A model generated the notes under the pieces. That model made no database searches, was not told the origin of the DNA, and was given only the letters and a program-made list of their open reading frames with translations. This document shows positions 14,818-21,706 of a stretch of DNA of 21,706 nucleotides, piece by piece (the first letter of the stretch is position 1; each line of letters begins with the position of its first letter). This DNA comes from Nostoc piscinale CENA21 (lineage in GTDB: Bacteria > Cyanobacteriota > Cyanobacteriia > Cyanobacteriales > Nostocaceae): contig NZ_CP012036.1 in assembly GCF_001298445.1 (NCBI RefSeq), positions 7,072,851 to 7,094,556 on the forward strand, in the 5' to 3' direction. The position numbers and the translations under genes are program-made.

Positions 14818-16371
14818 TTAACTTTCATCATAGTAATCAGCACCAGAACCATACTTCCAAGCATCTATTAAGCGATGCCAGTAATATTGTTGTGGAGTTG
14901 GTAGGTTCTTAATCCATGTTTCTAACACTGGACTAAGATTAAACAAGGCAGTGTAAACACCTAAATTTCCATAATGCACCAACCAATCAAGTAAATTAAC
15001 TAAACCAACTTGGGGAATTATCTTGGCAATTAATTTGGGATGAGATAACCCCGTTTTAATTAATGTTTGTGTTAATGCCGAAAACTGCACCACATCTTGC
15101 AAAAATGGCTTGAGGACTGGATTACCTAGCTTTTGCATTTCATCAAATACTGCCGCCAGTAATTGATTAATTTGCTCTGGGGAGAGATTTTGATTGACAC
15201 CCACACTCATAGCTTTTTGAAATAACCAAGTCACGCTCAAATTTGGTTGATATGGTTGCAGTAATGACAATGCTTGTGCAGATAATTGGTTTGTTTGTAA
15301 TGCTGCTTCAATCCCAAAAGTTAAACGTTTGAGGTGACGCACCATTGCCCCAAAACCGCCAAAACTTAACGGCGATTGACTACCACTGCTATCTCCGGCT
15401 GGTAAAATCCGATTCCAAGGAGTTTTGAGTGGACTGTCGCGGTAAGTCGGGAAAAAACCAAATAACGCTCGTTGAAATTTTAAATCTGACAATTCTACGC
15501 CTTGATATGTGGGCAGTAGGCGCAGATATTCTTCAAATAAAGTTTCTAAACTCAAGCGTTGTGGATGGGCATCCATGTAGGTAAATAAGTAGGTGGTTCT
15601 GCCGTCTCTAGCGGGAAAAGCTTCCCAGAAGTATTGGCACTGATTCTGCAAGGATGTAAAGGATAACAACAAATCGCCTGATGGATTTTCCGGAAAACCT
15701 TGAGCGCAACTTCCCACAACTAAACATAAAGCATCTGGTTTTTTGCCTTGGCGTGCTTGTTTAGTGATGGACGAAAAATGTCCCATTGCGTCGATGAGTA
15801 ATTTAGCAGTAAATTGCTGATTGACAACTACACCATTGGGATGAACGACAACTTCAGTAAAGGGTGTATTTTCTAATAATTGTCCACCAGCCGCTAGAAA
15901 TTTATTTTTTAATGTTGCCAGTAAATAAACAGGATCTACGCCAATATTGAGGACGTTTTCTACCCAAACTTCTGTACCACCATGAAAGCTAACTCTAGCT
16001 GGGTTATATTGAGTGGCGATCGCTGTTTCTAATTCTTCTTTTGTTAACAAGTTTAATTGCAAAAATACTTCTAATTCTTGGCGCGAAATATTCCATTCTT
16101 GCTCTCTGCCTTTTAATATTCCCCGCTCAATTAACGCTACACGCAATCCTCTGACTGCTAAAGCACAACCAATTAAAATGCCTAAAGTTCCACCGCAAAT
16201 AATCACATCCCATTCCAGATGATCTAAATCTTGCTGACTTTCCTTGACTACTGTTGGTATGGGTGCAGTATTGTCTCGAATGGCTGTCAGGATGTCATCA
16301 GTACGACGCAACCCGCGCAATACATCTCCCGGAAGTTGAGACAGAATTTTTTCGGTTTGTGAACTAGACAT
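14818..16371 (-). CDS. cruP: CruP-like FAD-dependent oxidoreductase (lycopene cyclase CruA/CruP family)
   Basis: The product has 517 residues from ATG 16371. A Rossmann dinucleotide-binding motif is at about residue 55 (DVIICGGTLGILIGCAL, then VALIERG). It is followed by GREQEWNISRQELEVFL, NPARVSFHGGTEVWVENVLN and, near residue 330, the FAD-contacting GDSSGSQSPLSFGGFGAMV. This pattern fits the CruA/CruP group and in particular CruP, which is conserved from cyanobacteria to plant plastids. Plant CruP has been linked to carotenoid metabolism and limiting reactive oxygen; its exact reaction is unsettled. The start is uncertain: GTG 16395 would add 8 residues, and neither has a good Shine-Dalgarno. 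The membrane-protein gene follows after 25 bp. Confidence 0.8.
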   Translation of the reverse strand: MSSSQTEKILSQLPGDVLRGLRRTDDILTAIRDNTAPIPTVVKESQQDLDHLEWDVIICGGTLGILIGCALAVRGLRVALIERGILKGREQEWNISRQELEVFLQLNLLTKEELETAIATQYNPARVSFHGGTEVWVENVLNIGVDPVYLLATLKNKFLAAGGQLLENTPFTEVVVHPNGVVVNQQFTAKLLIDAMGHFSSITKQARQGKKPDALCLVVGSCAQGFPENPSGDLLLSFTSLQNQCQYFWEAFPARDGRTTYLFTYMDAHPQRLSLETLFEEYLRLLPTYQGVELSDLKFQRALFGFFPTYRDSPLKTPWNRILPAGDSSGSQSPLSFGGFGAMVRHLKRLTFGIEAALQTNQLSAQALSLLQPYQPNLSVTWLFQKAMSVGVNQNLSPEQINQLLAAVFDEMQKLGNPVLKPFLQDVVQFSALTQTLIKTGLSHPKLIAKIIPQVGLVNLLDWLVHYGNLGVYTALFNLSPVLETWIKNLPTPQQYYWHRLIDAWKYGSGADYYDES

Positions 16372-16492
16372 ACAGCGTTTTTCGGTTGAGTACACTCATG
16401 ATCGTATCTTTGCAGGATTTGTCTGATTAGTACATTTGTATTAAAATACTGCTACAATGCCTAACAAACTCAGTAGCATTAGCAGAGGAACT

Positions 16493-16981
16493 ATGAAAAA
16501 AATCGCACACAGTTACAAAAGTTCCATCTTACGTCCCGCATCACAGTCTGCGATCGCACCTCTACAACCGCCAGAAGAAAAAATCATCAGTGGTTGGGAG
16601 CGTTTAGTAGCGCAAGCCCAAACTATCAATCAAATGGCCGCCGAGTTAGAAACTGAGATTCTAGAACTAAAAGCGATCGCTGCTGCAATCAACAGTCAAA
16701 GAAATTATTGGTCAGGAAATGGTAAATCTCGGAAAAACGTTTTTAAATACTTTACAGTTAGTATTCCTTGGGTAAAACAAAAGTCAGATGATTCTTTAAT
16801 TCTGACAACAAGAAAAATTGATTTATTCCGTGCTGAAAGAGAAGCCGCATCACTAGCACAAAAACTGAGACAGCATAATAAAAACCGCAGATTAGCCGCA
16901 CAACGACACCAAAAAAACCAACAAAAGGCGGATATTGAACCAAAAACTTTTTCCTTGCGGGCGCTAATCAACAAATCTTAA
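16493..16981 (+). CDS. Uncharacterised basic coiled-coil protein
   Basis: The product has 162 residues from ATG 16493, chosen because AGAGGA lies just before it; ATG 16457 upstream has no ribosome site. I do not recognise the family. Residues about 35-75 are predicted helical (WERLVAQAQTINQMAAELE), and a second helical stretch covers about 105-145, rich in Arg, Lys and Gln (RAEREAASLAQKLRQHNKNR). The protein is soluble and strongly basic near both ends. It is divergent from the cruP-like gene with a gap of about 120 bp, so the two share a promoter region. Coding is supported by the ribosome site, HIP1 sites within it and length, but no function can be given. Confidence 0.65.
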   Translation: MKKIAHSYKSSILRPASQSAIAPLQPPEEKIISGWERLVAQAQTINQMAAELETEILELKAIAAAINSQRNYWSGNGKSRKNVFKYFTVSIPWVKQKSDDSLILTTRKIDLFRAEREAASLAQKLRQHNKNRRLAAQRHQKNQQKADIEPKTFSLRALINKS

Positions 16982-17040
16982 AGTTATAAAAATTTAACCG
17001 TGGTTCACCCAATCGGTTGTAGCGGTTATGCTGATTGAAG

Positions 17041-17093
17041 TGGCACTGGTAGTTTTTTGCCAGATGCCACGCCCTAGTTGCATTCTGGCAACT
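17041..17093 (+). terminator. Two adjacent hairpins after the uncharacterised gene
   Basis: TGGCACTGG and CCAGATGCCA (17041-17069) form a stem with one bulged A around a T-rich loop. AGTTGC and GCAACT (17076-17093) form a second small stem. They lie 60-110 bp past the stop codon at 16981 and before the next gene. No T run follows either stem, so termination is only a guess. Confidence 0.3.
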
Positions 17094-17148
17094 ACTAGAA
17101 TGTAATATTTGGGACGATCAATCAGCGCATAAAAGGGGTAAAAAGAAG

Positions 17149-17478
17149 GTGTTAAATATAAAGACACTTTTAGTAATTATCGTTGGTTTTTTACCGTCCC
17201 TGTTTTCTTTGTGGTTAATCAGGAAAACCCATTTAAGAACAAGGGCGCAGCTCAGACAAGCCGCAATGAATTTTGCCGGGACAAGGGGTAGACACAACAT
17301 CCAACTCATGGAGGGCGATCGCTACTACTTAGAAGGAGTAGGCTATTTAATTGGTGACATTAGTTGCAAATTTAACGCCCGTTCTGGTTATATTCGTTGT
17401 GCTGTTAACCCCTGTGGCCCCTGTCAAGGTTGTCGTTACTACGAGCAGAAAGAATTAACTAGTAGCGAATCAACTTAA
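17149..17478 (+). CDS. DUF6464-type small membrane protein
   Basis: The product has 109 residues. An N-terminal hydrophobic segment (about 4-24, TLLVIIVGFLPSLFSLWLI) should anchor it in a membrane. The C-terminal half holds a conserved block with YYLEGVGYLIGDISCKFNAR, then YIRCAVNPCGPCQGCRYY. Five cysteines lie in this block (ISCKF, IRCAV, NPCGPCQGC), which suggests metal binding or disulfides. I recognise this as the cyanobacterial DUF6464 pattern, function unknown. The start is GTG 17149, with AGGGG about 11 bases upstream, so the start is not firm. It precedes the sensor kinase on the same strand by 201 bp. Confidence 0.75.
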   Translation: MLNIKTLLVIIVGFLPSLFSLWLIRKTHLRTRAQLRQAAMNFAGTRGRHNIQLMEGDRYYLEGVGYLIGDISCKFNARSGYIRCAVNPCGPCQGCRYYEQKELTSSEST

Positions 17479-17643
17479 AGATTAAAAATTTCAACTTTAA
17501 TCATAATAAAGAATGAGTTTTGATGTGTTTTAGCCGATTCCACACTTTGCTCGGAAACGTAAAAGTCTTGTGAAGATGAGAAAATCAGCCTCAAGACATA
17601 CTTGGTTCTTGTTGCTATCTGTGAGTCAAAAACTAAAACCGGG

Positions 17644-17662
17644 AACACTTTAAATAAGTGTT
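17644..17662 (+). promoter_or_regulatory. 19-bp inverted repeat in front of the sensor kinase
   Basis: AACACTTTAAATAAGTGTT has perfect 7-bp arms (AACACTT/AAGTGTT) around TAAAT and ends 17 bases before ATG 17680. It could be an operator or a leader stem near the ribosome site. The gene itself has no clear Shine-Dalgarno. Confidence 0.4.
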
Positions 17663-17679
17663 TAAGTTTTTAAAAGTTT

Positions 17680-20600
17680 ATGGCAACAAATGATTATAAT
17701 GCGACAACATCTTTACAAGAATGTCAAAAACAATTACAGCTTGATGTCCAATATCAAAAAATCCTGGCAAGGATTTTAGCTAAAATTCGGGGATCAGTAC
17801 CATTAGAATCTTTGTGTTCAACTTCTTGCCAAGACCTTTGTCGCCAGTTAAAGATTGAGCGTGTAGCAATTTACCAGTTCAATCCTGACTGGAGTGGTAG
17901 TTTTATTAATCGTTTGGGCTTTGCTGAACCACCTTGGAATACACTGACAGCCTTTGGTCAAGATTTGGTGTGGCAAGATTCTCATTTACAAGAAACCCAG
18001 GGTGGAAGATATCGCAAAAATGAACCGTTTGCTGTGTCTGACATTTACGATGCAGGTCACGCGCGTTGCCATATTGAAGTGTTAGAACAGTTCCAGATTC
18101 GGGCGTATGCGATCGCACCTATTTTTATTGGTGCTAAACTGTGGGGTTTGCTGGCAGCTTATCAACACTCCGCTTCTCGGCAATGGGAACATCACGAAAT
18201 CGAGTTCTTAGCACAAGCCGCTAGCCATCTAGGTATAGCGATGCAACAGGTCGAAATGATTGAGCAAACCAAACAACGCACCGCCGAATTGCAAGATGCG
18301 ATCGCCAGACAACGTGCATTAACAGAAGTAGTCGGTAATATTCGTTCATCAGTTAATACCGAAATTATCCTCAACACTGCTTGTCAAGAACTCTGCAAAC
18401 TTCTCAAGCTAGAGAGGGCGGCAGTTTATCGTTTTAATGAAGACTGGAGTGGTGAATTTGTTAGCCAATTCGGGATGGTGGAAGCGCAGTGGGATAGACT
18501 CAGTCCGTTTGGGAAAAATTTGGTGTGGGAAGATACTTACATGCAAGAAACCAAAGGGGGACGCTACCGCAACAACGAAAGTTTTGTTGTCAATGATATT
18601 TACCAAGTTGGTCACTCACGTTGTCACATTGACATTCTTGAGCAATTTAAAATTCGAGCTTATGCCTTAGCACCAATCTTTACTGGAACAAAACTTTGGG
18701 GACTAATTGCAGCCTATCAACATTCTGGGCCACGCCAATGGGTAAATTACGAAGTTGAGTTTTTGGGACAAGTCGGAGCGCAATTAGGTGTTGCAATTCA
18801 ACAAGCCGAGAATTTGAACCAATCCAAACAACAAGCAACCGCCTTACAAGATGCGATCGCTCGTCAACGCGCACTGACAGAAGTCGTCGGTAAAATTCGC
18901 TCCTCTCTAGATATTGATTTGATTTTGAAAACTACTTGCCAAGAAGTATGTAAGCTATTGCGAGTCGAGAGAGTTGGCGTTTACCGCTTTAATCAAGATT
19001 GGAGTGGCGAATTTGTTGGTCATTTTGGTATGGTTGAGGCACAGTGGGATAGCATCAACCCCTTTGGCAAAAATCTTGTTTGGGAAGATACCCACTTGCA
19101 AGAAACCAAAGGCGGACGTTATCGCAACAACGAACATTTTGCTGTCAACGATATTTACCAAGCTGGACACTCACGCTGTCACTTGGATATTTTAGAGCAA
19201 TTTAAAATTCGTGCCTACGCATTGACTCCCATTTTTGTCGGCAGAAATTTGTGGGGCTTGCTGGCAGCTTATCAACATTCTGCACCACGCCACTGGGATA
19301 CTGTAGAAGTAGAATTTTTGGGACAGGTAGCCAGCCAACTAGGAGTAGCACTGCAAAGTTCTCAAATGATGACTCAAGTGCAGACTCGCGCCGATGAACT
19401 GCACAAATCAGCAGAACAGCGCCGAATTTTATTTGATTTGGTGGTTAAAATCCGAGAATCACTAGATTTAGAGACCATTCTCAAGACTACAGTACAGGAA
19501 ATCAGGCGATCGCTCACAGCAGATCGAGTCGGCATATTTCGCTTTGATCAGAATGTGGGTTTCTGTAGTGGCGAATTTATTGCTGAAGACGTACTACCTA
19601 AATTCGATTCTGCCTTGTCTGTAAAAGTGCAAGATTATTGTTTTGGCGACAATTTCGCACCGCAATATCGTCAAGGCCAAGTGCAAGTAATCTCTGATGT
19701 CAATAGCATTGGTTCCAAAGTCCCCCATCTAGATGTCATTGAACGCTTCCAAGTCAAAGCACAAATTGTTGTCCCACTCATGGAAGGTGATGAACTCTGG
19801 GGTTTGTTGTGCATTCACCAATGCACCCATGCACGTCATTGGGAAGAAGAAGAACTCGAATTTGTCACCCAAGTAGCCGCTCAACTCAGCGTCGCGCTGC
19901 GTCAAGCCAACTTATTCCAACAATCTAGTTTACTCGGACAAACCCGTGAAGAAGCAAATCAACTCGCCCAAGCATTGAACGAGTTACGTACTGCCCAAAT
20001 GCAAATTATTCACGCCGAAAAAATGGCCAGTTTGGGACAATTAGTAGCGGGAGTTGCCCATGAAATTAACAACCCAATTAATTTTATTTACGGCAACTTG
20101 CAACACGCTCACCAATATACTCAAGATTTACTACGTTGTGTGAAACTTTATCGCCAACATCATCCCGATGCTGCACCGGAAATTCAAGAGTTTTTTAGTA
20201 ACACAGAAATCGACTTTTTATTTGACGATTTGCCAAAATTATTTCAGTCGATGCAAGTAGGAAGTGAACGAATTTGTGAAATTGTCGCCTCATTACGCAA
20301 TTTTTCTCGCCTAGATGAAGCTGATTTTAAAGTAGCAAACATTCACGAAGGTATTGATAGTACATTGATGATTTTGCAACACCGCTTAAAGCCTTCAGGC
20401 GATAGCCCTACTATTCATGTCACCAAAGACTATGATTCCTTACCTTTAATAGAATGCTATCCTGGTCAATTAAACCAAGTATTTATGAATTTGCTATCTA
20501 ATGCTATTGATGCTTTAGAAGAGCGAAATGTCCAATCTACTCCTGAATTACTAGCAGCACAACCTAGCGAAATTCGGATTTCTACTTCCCTACTGAATAA

Positions 20601-20877
20601 AGACTGGATTTCGATTCGGATTGCTGACAACGGATTTGGGATAAAAGAAAATATCCTGGCGCGATTGTTCGACCCATTTTTTACAACTAAAATTGTTGGT
20701 AAAGGAACAGGCCTAGGACTTTCTATCAGTTATCAAATTGTTACAGATAAACATAAAGGTAAGATATATTGCCACTCAGAACACGGCAAAGGTTCAGAGT
20801 TTGTAGTTGAATTACCAATTCGTCAAGTAACAAGTAGTAAATCGTTAGCTAAAGTCAATCCATCAGAGCAGAAATAA
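17680..20877 (+). CDS. Multi-GAF sensor histidine kinase with three cyanobacteriochrome-type GAF domains
   Basis: The product has 1065 residues with no membrane segment, so it is a soluble photosensor candidate. GAF1-3 lie at about 22-190, 207-375 and 392-560, joined by helical linkers (QDAIARQRALTEVVG). Each has a W-x-D motif (VWEDTHLQET in GAF3), GGRYR and a Cys-His pair at C130, C315 and C500. These match in identity and spacing the bilin-contacting residues of red/green cyanobacteriochromes such as AnPixJ GAF2 (W289, D291, R301, Y302, C321, H322). GAF4 (about 577-745) has DYCF (C654) but Pro682-His683 in place of Cys-His. The kinase core has phospho-acceptor His794 in GVAHEINNP, the N box NLLSNAID, G1 DNGFGI and G2 GKGTGLGLS, all intact. 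No receiver domain is encoded next to it. Light sensing is inferred from residues, not shown. Confidence 0.9.
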   Translation: MATNDYNATTSLQECQKQLQLDVQYQKILARILAKIRGSVPLESLCSTSCQDLCRQLKIERVAIYQFNPDWSGSFINRLGFAEPPWNTLTAFGQDLVWQDSHLQETQGGRYRKNEPFAVSDIYDAGHARCHIEVLEQFQIRAYAIAPIFIGAKLWGLLAAYQHSASRQWEHHEIEFLAQAASHLGIAMQQVEMIEQTKQRTAELQDAIARQRALTEVVGNIRSSVNTEIILNTACQELCKLLKLERAAVYRFNEDWSGEFVSQFGMVEAQWDRLSPFGKNLVWEDTYMQETKGGRYRNNESFVVNDIYQVGHSRCHIDILEQFKIRAYALAPIFTGTKLWGLIAAYQHSGPRQWVNYEVEFLGQVGAQLGVAIQQAENLNQSKQQATALQDAIARQRALTEVVGKIRSSLDIDLILKTTCQEVCKLLRVERVGVYRFNQDWSGEFVGHFGMVEAQWDSINPFGKNLVWEDTHLQETKGGRYRNNEHFAVNDIYQAGHSRCHLDILEQFKIRAYALTPIFVGRNLWGLLAAYQHSAPRHWDTVEVEFLGQVASQLGVALQSSQMMTQVQTRADELHKSAEQRRILFDLVVKIRESLDLETILKTTVQEIRRSLTADRVGIFRFDQNVGFCSGEFIAEDVLPKFDSALSVKVQDYCFGDNFAPQYRQGQVQVISDVNSIGSKVPHLDVIERFQVKAQIVVPLMEGDELWGLLCIHQCTHARHWEEEELEFVTQVAAQLSVALRQANLFQQSSLLGQTREEANQLAQALNELRTAQMQIIHAEKMASLGQLVAGVAHEINNPINFIYGNLQHAHQYTQDLLRCVKLYRQHHPDAAPEIQEFFSNTEIDFLFDDLPKLFQSMQVGSERICEIVASLRNFSRLDEADFKVANIHEGIDSTLMILQHRLKPSGDSPTIHVTKDYDSLPLIECYPGQLNQVFMNLLSNAIDALEERNVQSTPELLAAQPSEIRISTSLLNKDWISIRIADNGFGIKENILARLFDPFFTTKIVGKGTGLGLSISYQIVTDKHKGKIYCHSEHGKGSEFVVELPIRQVTSSKSLAKVNPSEQK

Positions 20878-20883
20878 TGTTAA

Positions 20884-20914
20884 GGTGCGTTATGGAAAAT
20901 ATTCCTAACGCACC
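20884..20914 (+). terminator. Hairpin after the sensor kinase gene
   Basis: GGTGCGTTA (20884-20892) and TAACGCACC (20906-20914) are perfect arms. An inner GGAA/TTCC extends the stem past one bulged base. It starts 7 bp after the stop codon. No T run follows, so it may be a dispersed hairpin repeat that also acts as a transcript end. Confidence 0.5.
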
Positions 20915-21097
20915 ACAAATCTTTGGCGATGCGGTACAGGTTAAAATCTGAAGTATATGCTGTCCACGGTACGTTGAGGGAATAGGGAGAGATGAGCGAT
21001 CGCCTGATAAAACTCAGCGATTTTTCCTTTTGCTAGATTGAGGAGTGTTAAGACTGCTTATACTAATACCAGTCATTAACTAAGGCTTGCCGTCGGC

Positions 21098-21337
21098 TAA
21101 CAAAATTATGTTGAAGACGATAAAAATAGAAAATTTTCGTGTTTGCCTAGTATATCTGATATACCTGAACAACTCCCAGATACAGGACTTATACACACCA
21201 TAGAAGATGGCATTAAATTTGGTATTTGGATTATGCCAGATAATCAAATAAGTGGTATGTTGGAAACGTTTTTAGCTTGTTTGATTAAATATGAAGATGA
21301 ATCAATTTGGCAATATGCTCAGGAACAGAAGTGTTGA
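21098..21337 (+). pseudogene. Remnant resembling a DUF3226 (TOPRIM/OLD-type) gene
   Basis: The frame is open from the stop at 21098 and ends at TGA 21335-21337. The segment GIKFGIWIMPDNQISGMLET with FLACL and WQYAQ after it looks like the centre of DUF3226 proteins, which are normally about 200 or more residues and related to TOPRIM nucleases. A complete copy would have a longer N-terminal TOPRIM part and about 50 more C-terminal residues. Upstream, in frame, YVEDDKN could be a trace of the N-terminal VEGxDDK motif after an internal deletion. No good start codon or ribosome site is present; TTG 21143 is the only candidate. The transposase gene begins 80 bp later, which suggests truncation by an insertion. 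Confidence 0.5.
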
Positions 21338-21360
21338 ATGTTAAGAAAAACCCGATAGAA

Positions 21361-21391
21361 ATCGCCCAAAGTTTGGTAAAATTTGGGCGAT
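21361..21391 (+). repeat. Perfect 10-bp inverted repeat before the transposase gene
   Basis: ATCGCCCAAA (21361-21370) and TTTGGGCGAT (21382-21391) form a hairpin with an 11-base loop. It lies 23 bp after the DUF3226-like remnant and 25 bp before the transposase start. It could be a terminator that shields the transposase from outside transcription, or belong to the insertion sequence end. Confidence 0.5.
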
Positions 21392-21415
21392 AAACATAAA
21401 TATATCTGTTTGATA

Positions 21416-21706
21416 GTGATTATAAATAGATTTCCTAAAATTGTCAAAGATATCCTGAGCCAACTGCCAAAAAATGATTATCCAGTCTTGAACAGCCGTC
21501 TGTTTGTCGAGTGCTGGCTATCTTATGTATTGGACAACAGCTTAACAAGTATGCGAGATGTGTTTAAGCGGTTAAATAATACAGGATATCCCGTAGATAT
21601 TTCGACTTTCTCAAAAGCTAATTTGCATCGAAGTCAACAACCATTTCAAGAAATTTATGAAAAATTAAATAAGTTAGTCCAACAGGTAAATAACAAAAAT
21701 TACACG
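21416..21706 (+). CDS. IS4-type transposase, N-terminal part (continues past window)
   Basis: From GTG 21416 the frame stays open to the right edge, giving 97 residues. The sequence FPKIVKDILSQLPKNDYPVL, then NSRLFVECWLSYVLDNSLTS, then MRDVFKRLNNTGYPVDIST and FSKANLHRSQQPFQEIY looks like the N-terminus of IS4-family (DDE) transposases common in Nostoc. The DDE catalytic residues lie beyond the window, so activity cannot be judged. The start is uncertain: TTG 21410 is also in frame, and no Shine-Dalgarno is seen. The left end of the element should lie between about 21338 and 21415. Confidence 0.7.
   Translation, partial: MIINRFPKIVKDILSQLPKNDYPVLNSRLFVECWLSYVLDNSLTSMRDVFKRLNNTGYPVDISTFSKANLHRSQQPFQEIYEKLNKLVQQVNNKNYT

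Larger units (their letters stand above)
21338..21706 (+). mobile_element. Left part of an insertion sequence (IS4-type), right end not in window
   Basis: The element is inferred from the transposase N-terminus at 21416-21706 and the truncated gene directly before it. The exact left boundary and terminal inverted repeat cannot be fixed without the right end. Confidence 0.45.

Noticed and set aside
16982..17148. Possible tRNA or small RNA gene from nearby stems
   Set aside because: No cloverleaf, T-loop or CCA-end pattern can be drawn; only two simple hairpins are present.

Overview
The window comes from a filamentous, Nostoc/Anabaena/Calothrix-type cyanobacterium (order Nostocales). The reasons are frequent HIP1 octamers (GCGATCGC), intergenic heptanucleotide tandem repeats (STRRs), phycobilin and chlorophyll genes (heme oxygenase, AcsF/ChlA), a CruP-type protein and cyanobacteriochrome-type GAF domains. 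The assignment rests on sequence features and family knowledge only; no database search was run.

Layout. 1-934 (minus, runs off the left edge): DUF4347 plus FG-GAP repeat protein. 1463-4619 (plus): a TIGR03032/DUF4915 - TPR - GT41 (SPINDLY/OGT-like) glycosyltransferase whose N-terminus lies in a different frame, joined at a 7-T run. 4646-4797: a MITE-like palindromic element with a possible target duplication. 4835-5722 (minus): phosphodiester glycosidase family protein. 5877-6686 (minus) and 6786-7160 (plus): a divergent SDR oxidoreductase and MerR regulator sharing a textbook MerR-type operator-promoter. 7216-11342: a tetrapyrrole cluster of hemN (minus), heme oxygenase (minus) and acsF/chlA (plus), which matches the low-oxygen chlAII-ho2-hemN gene set of other cyanobacteria. 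11767-13865 (plus): a three-module general-stress-17M-like glycine-rich protein, then a BON-domain lipoprotein. 14091-16371 (minus): a two-gene unit of cruP-like FAD protein and a polytopic membrane protein. 16493-17478 (plus): a small uncharacterised protein and a DUF6464-type protein. 17680-20877 (plus): a 1065-residue sensor histidine kinase with four GAF domains. 21098-21706: a gene remnant resembling DUF3226, then the start of an IS4-type transposase that runs off the right edge.

The strongest point of interest is the histidine kinase. Its first three GAF domains each carry the residues of red/green-type cyanobacteriochromes (W-x-D, GGRYR, Cys-His), with the chromophore cysteines spaced exactly 185 residues apart (C130, C315, C500). 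The fourth GAF has a DXCF motif (C654) but has lost the canonical cysteine (Pro682-His683). Bilin for such a sensor would come from heme oxygenase activity such as that encoded in the same window. Other points are the possible +1 frameshift site in the glycosyltransferase gene, the MerR operator, and several inverted or tandem repeats between genes.
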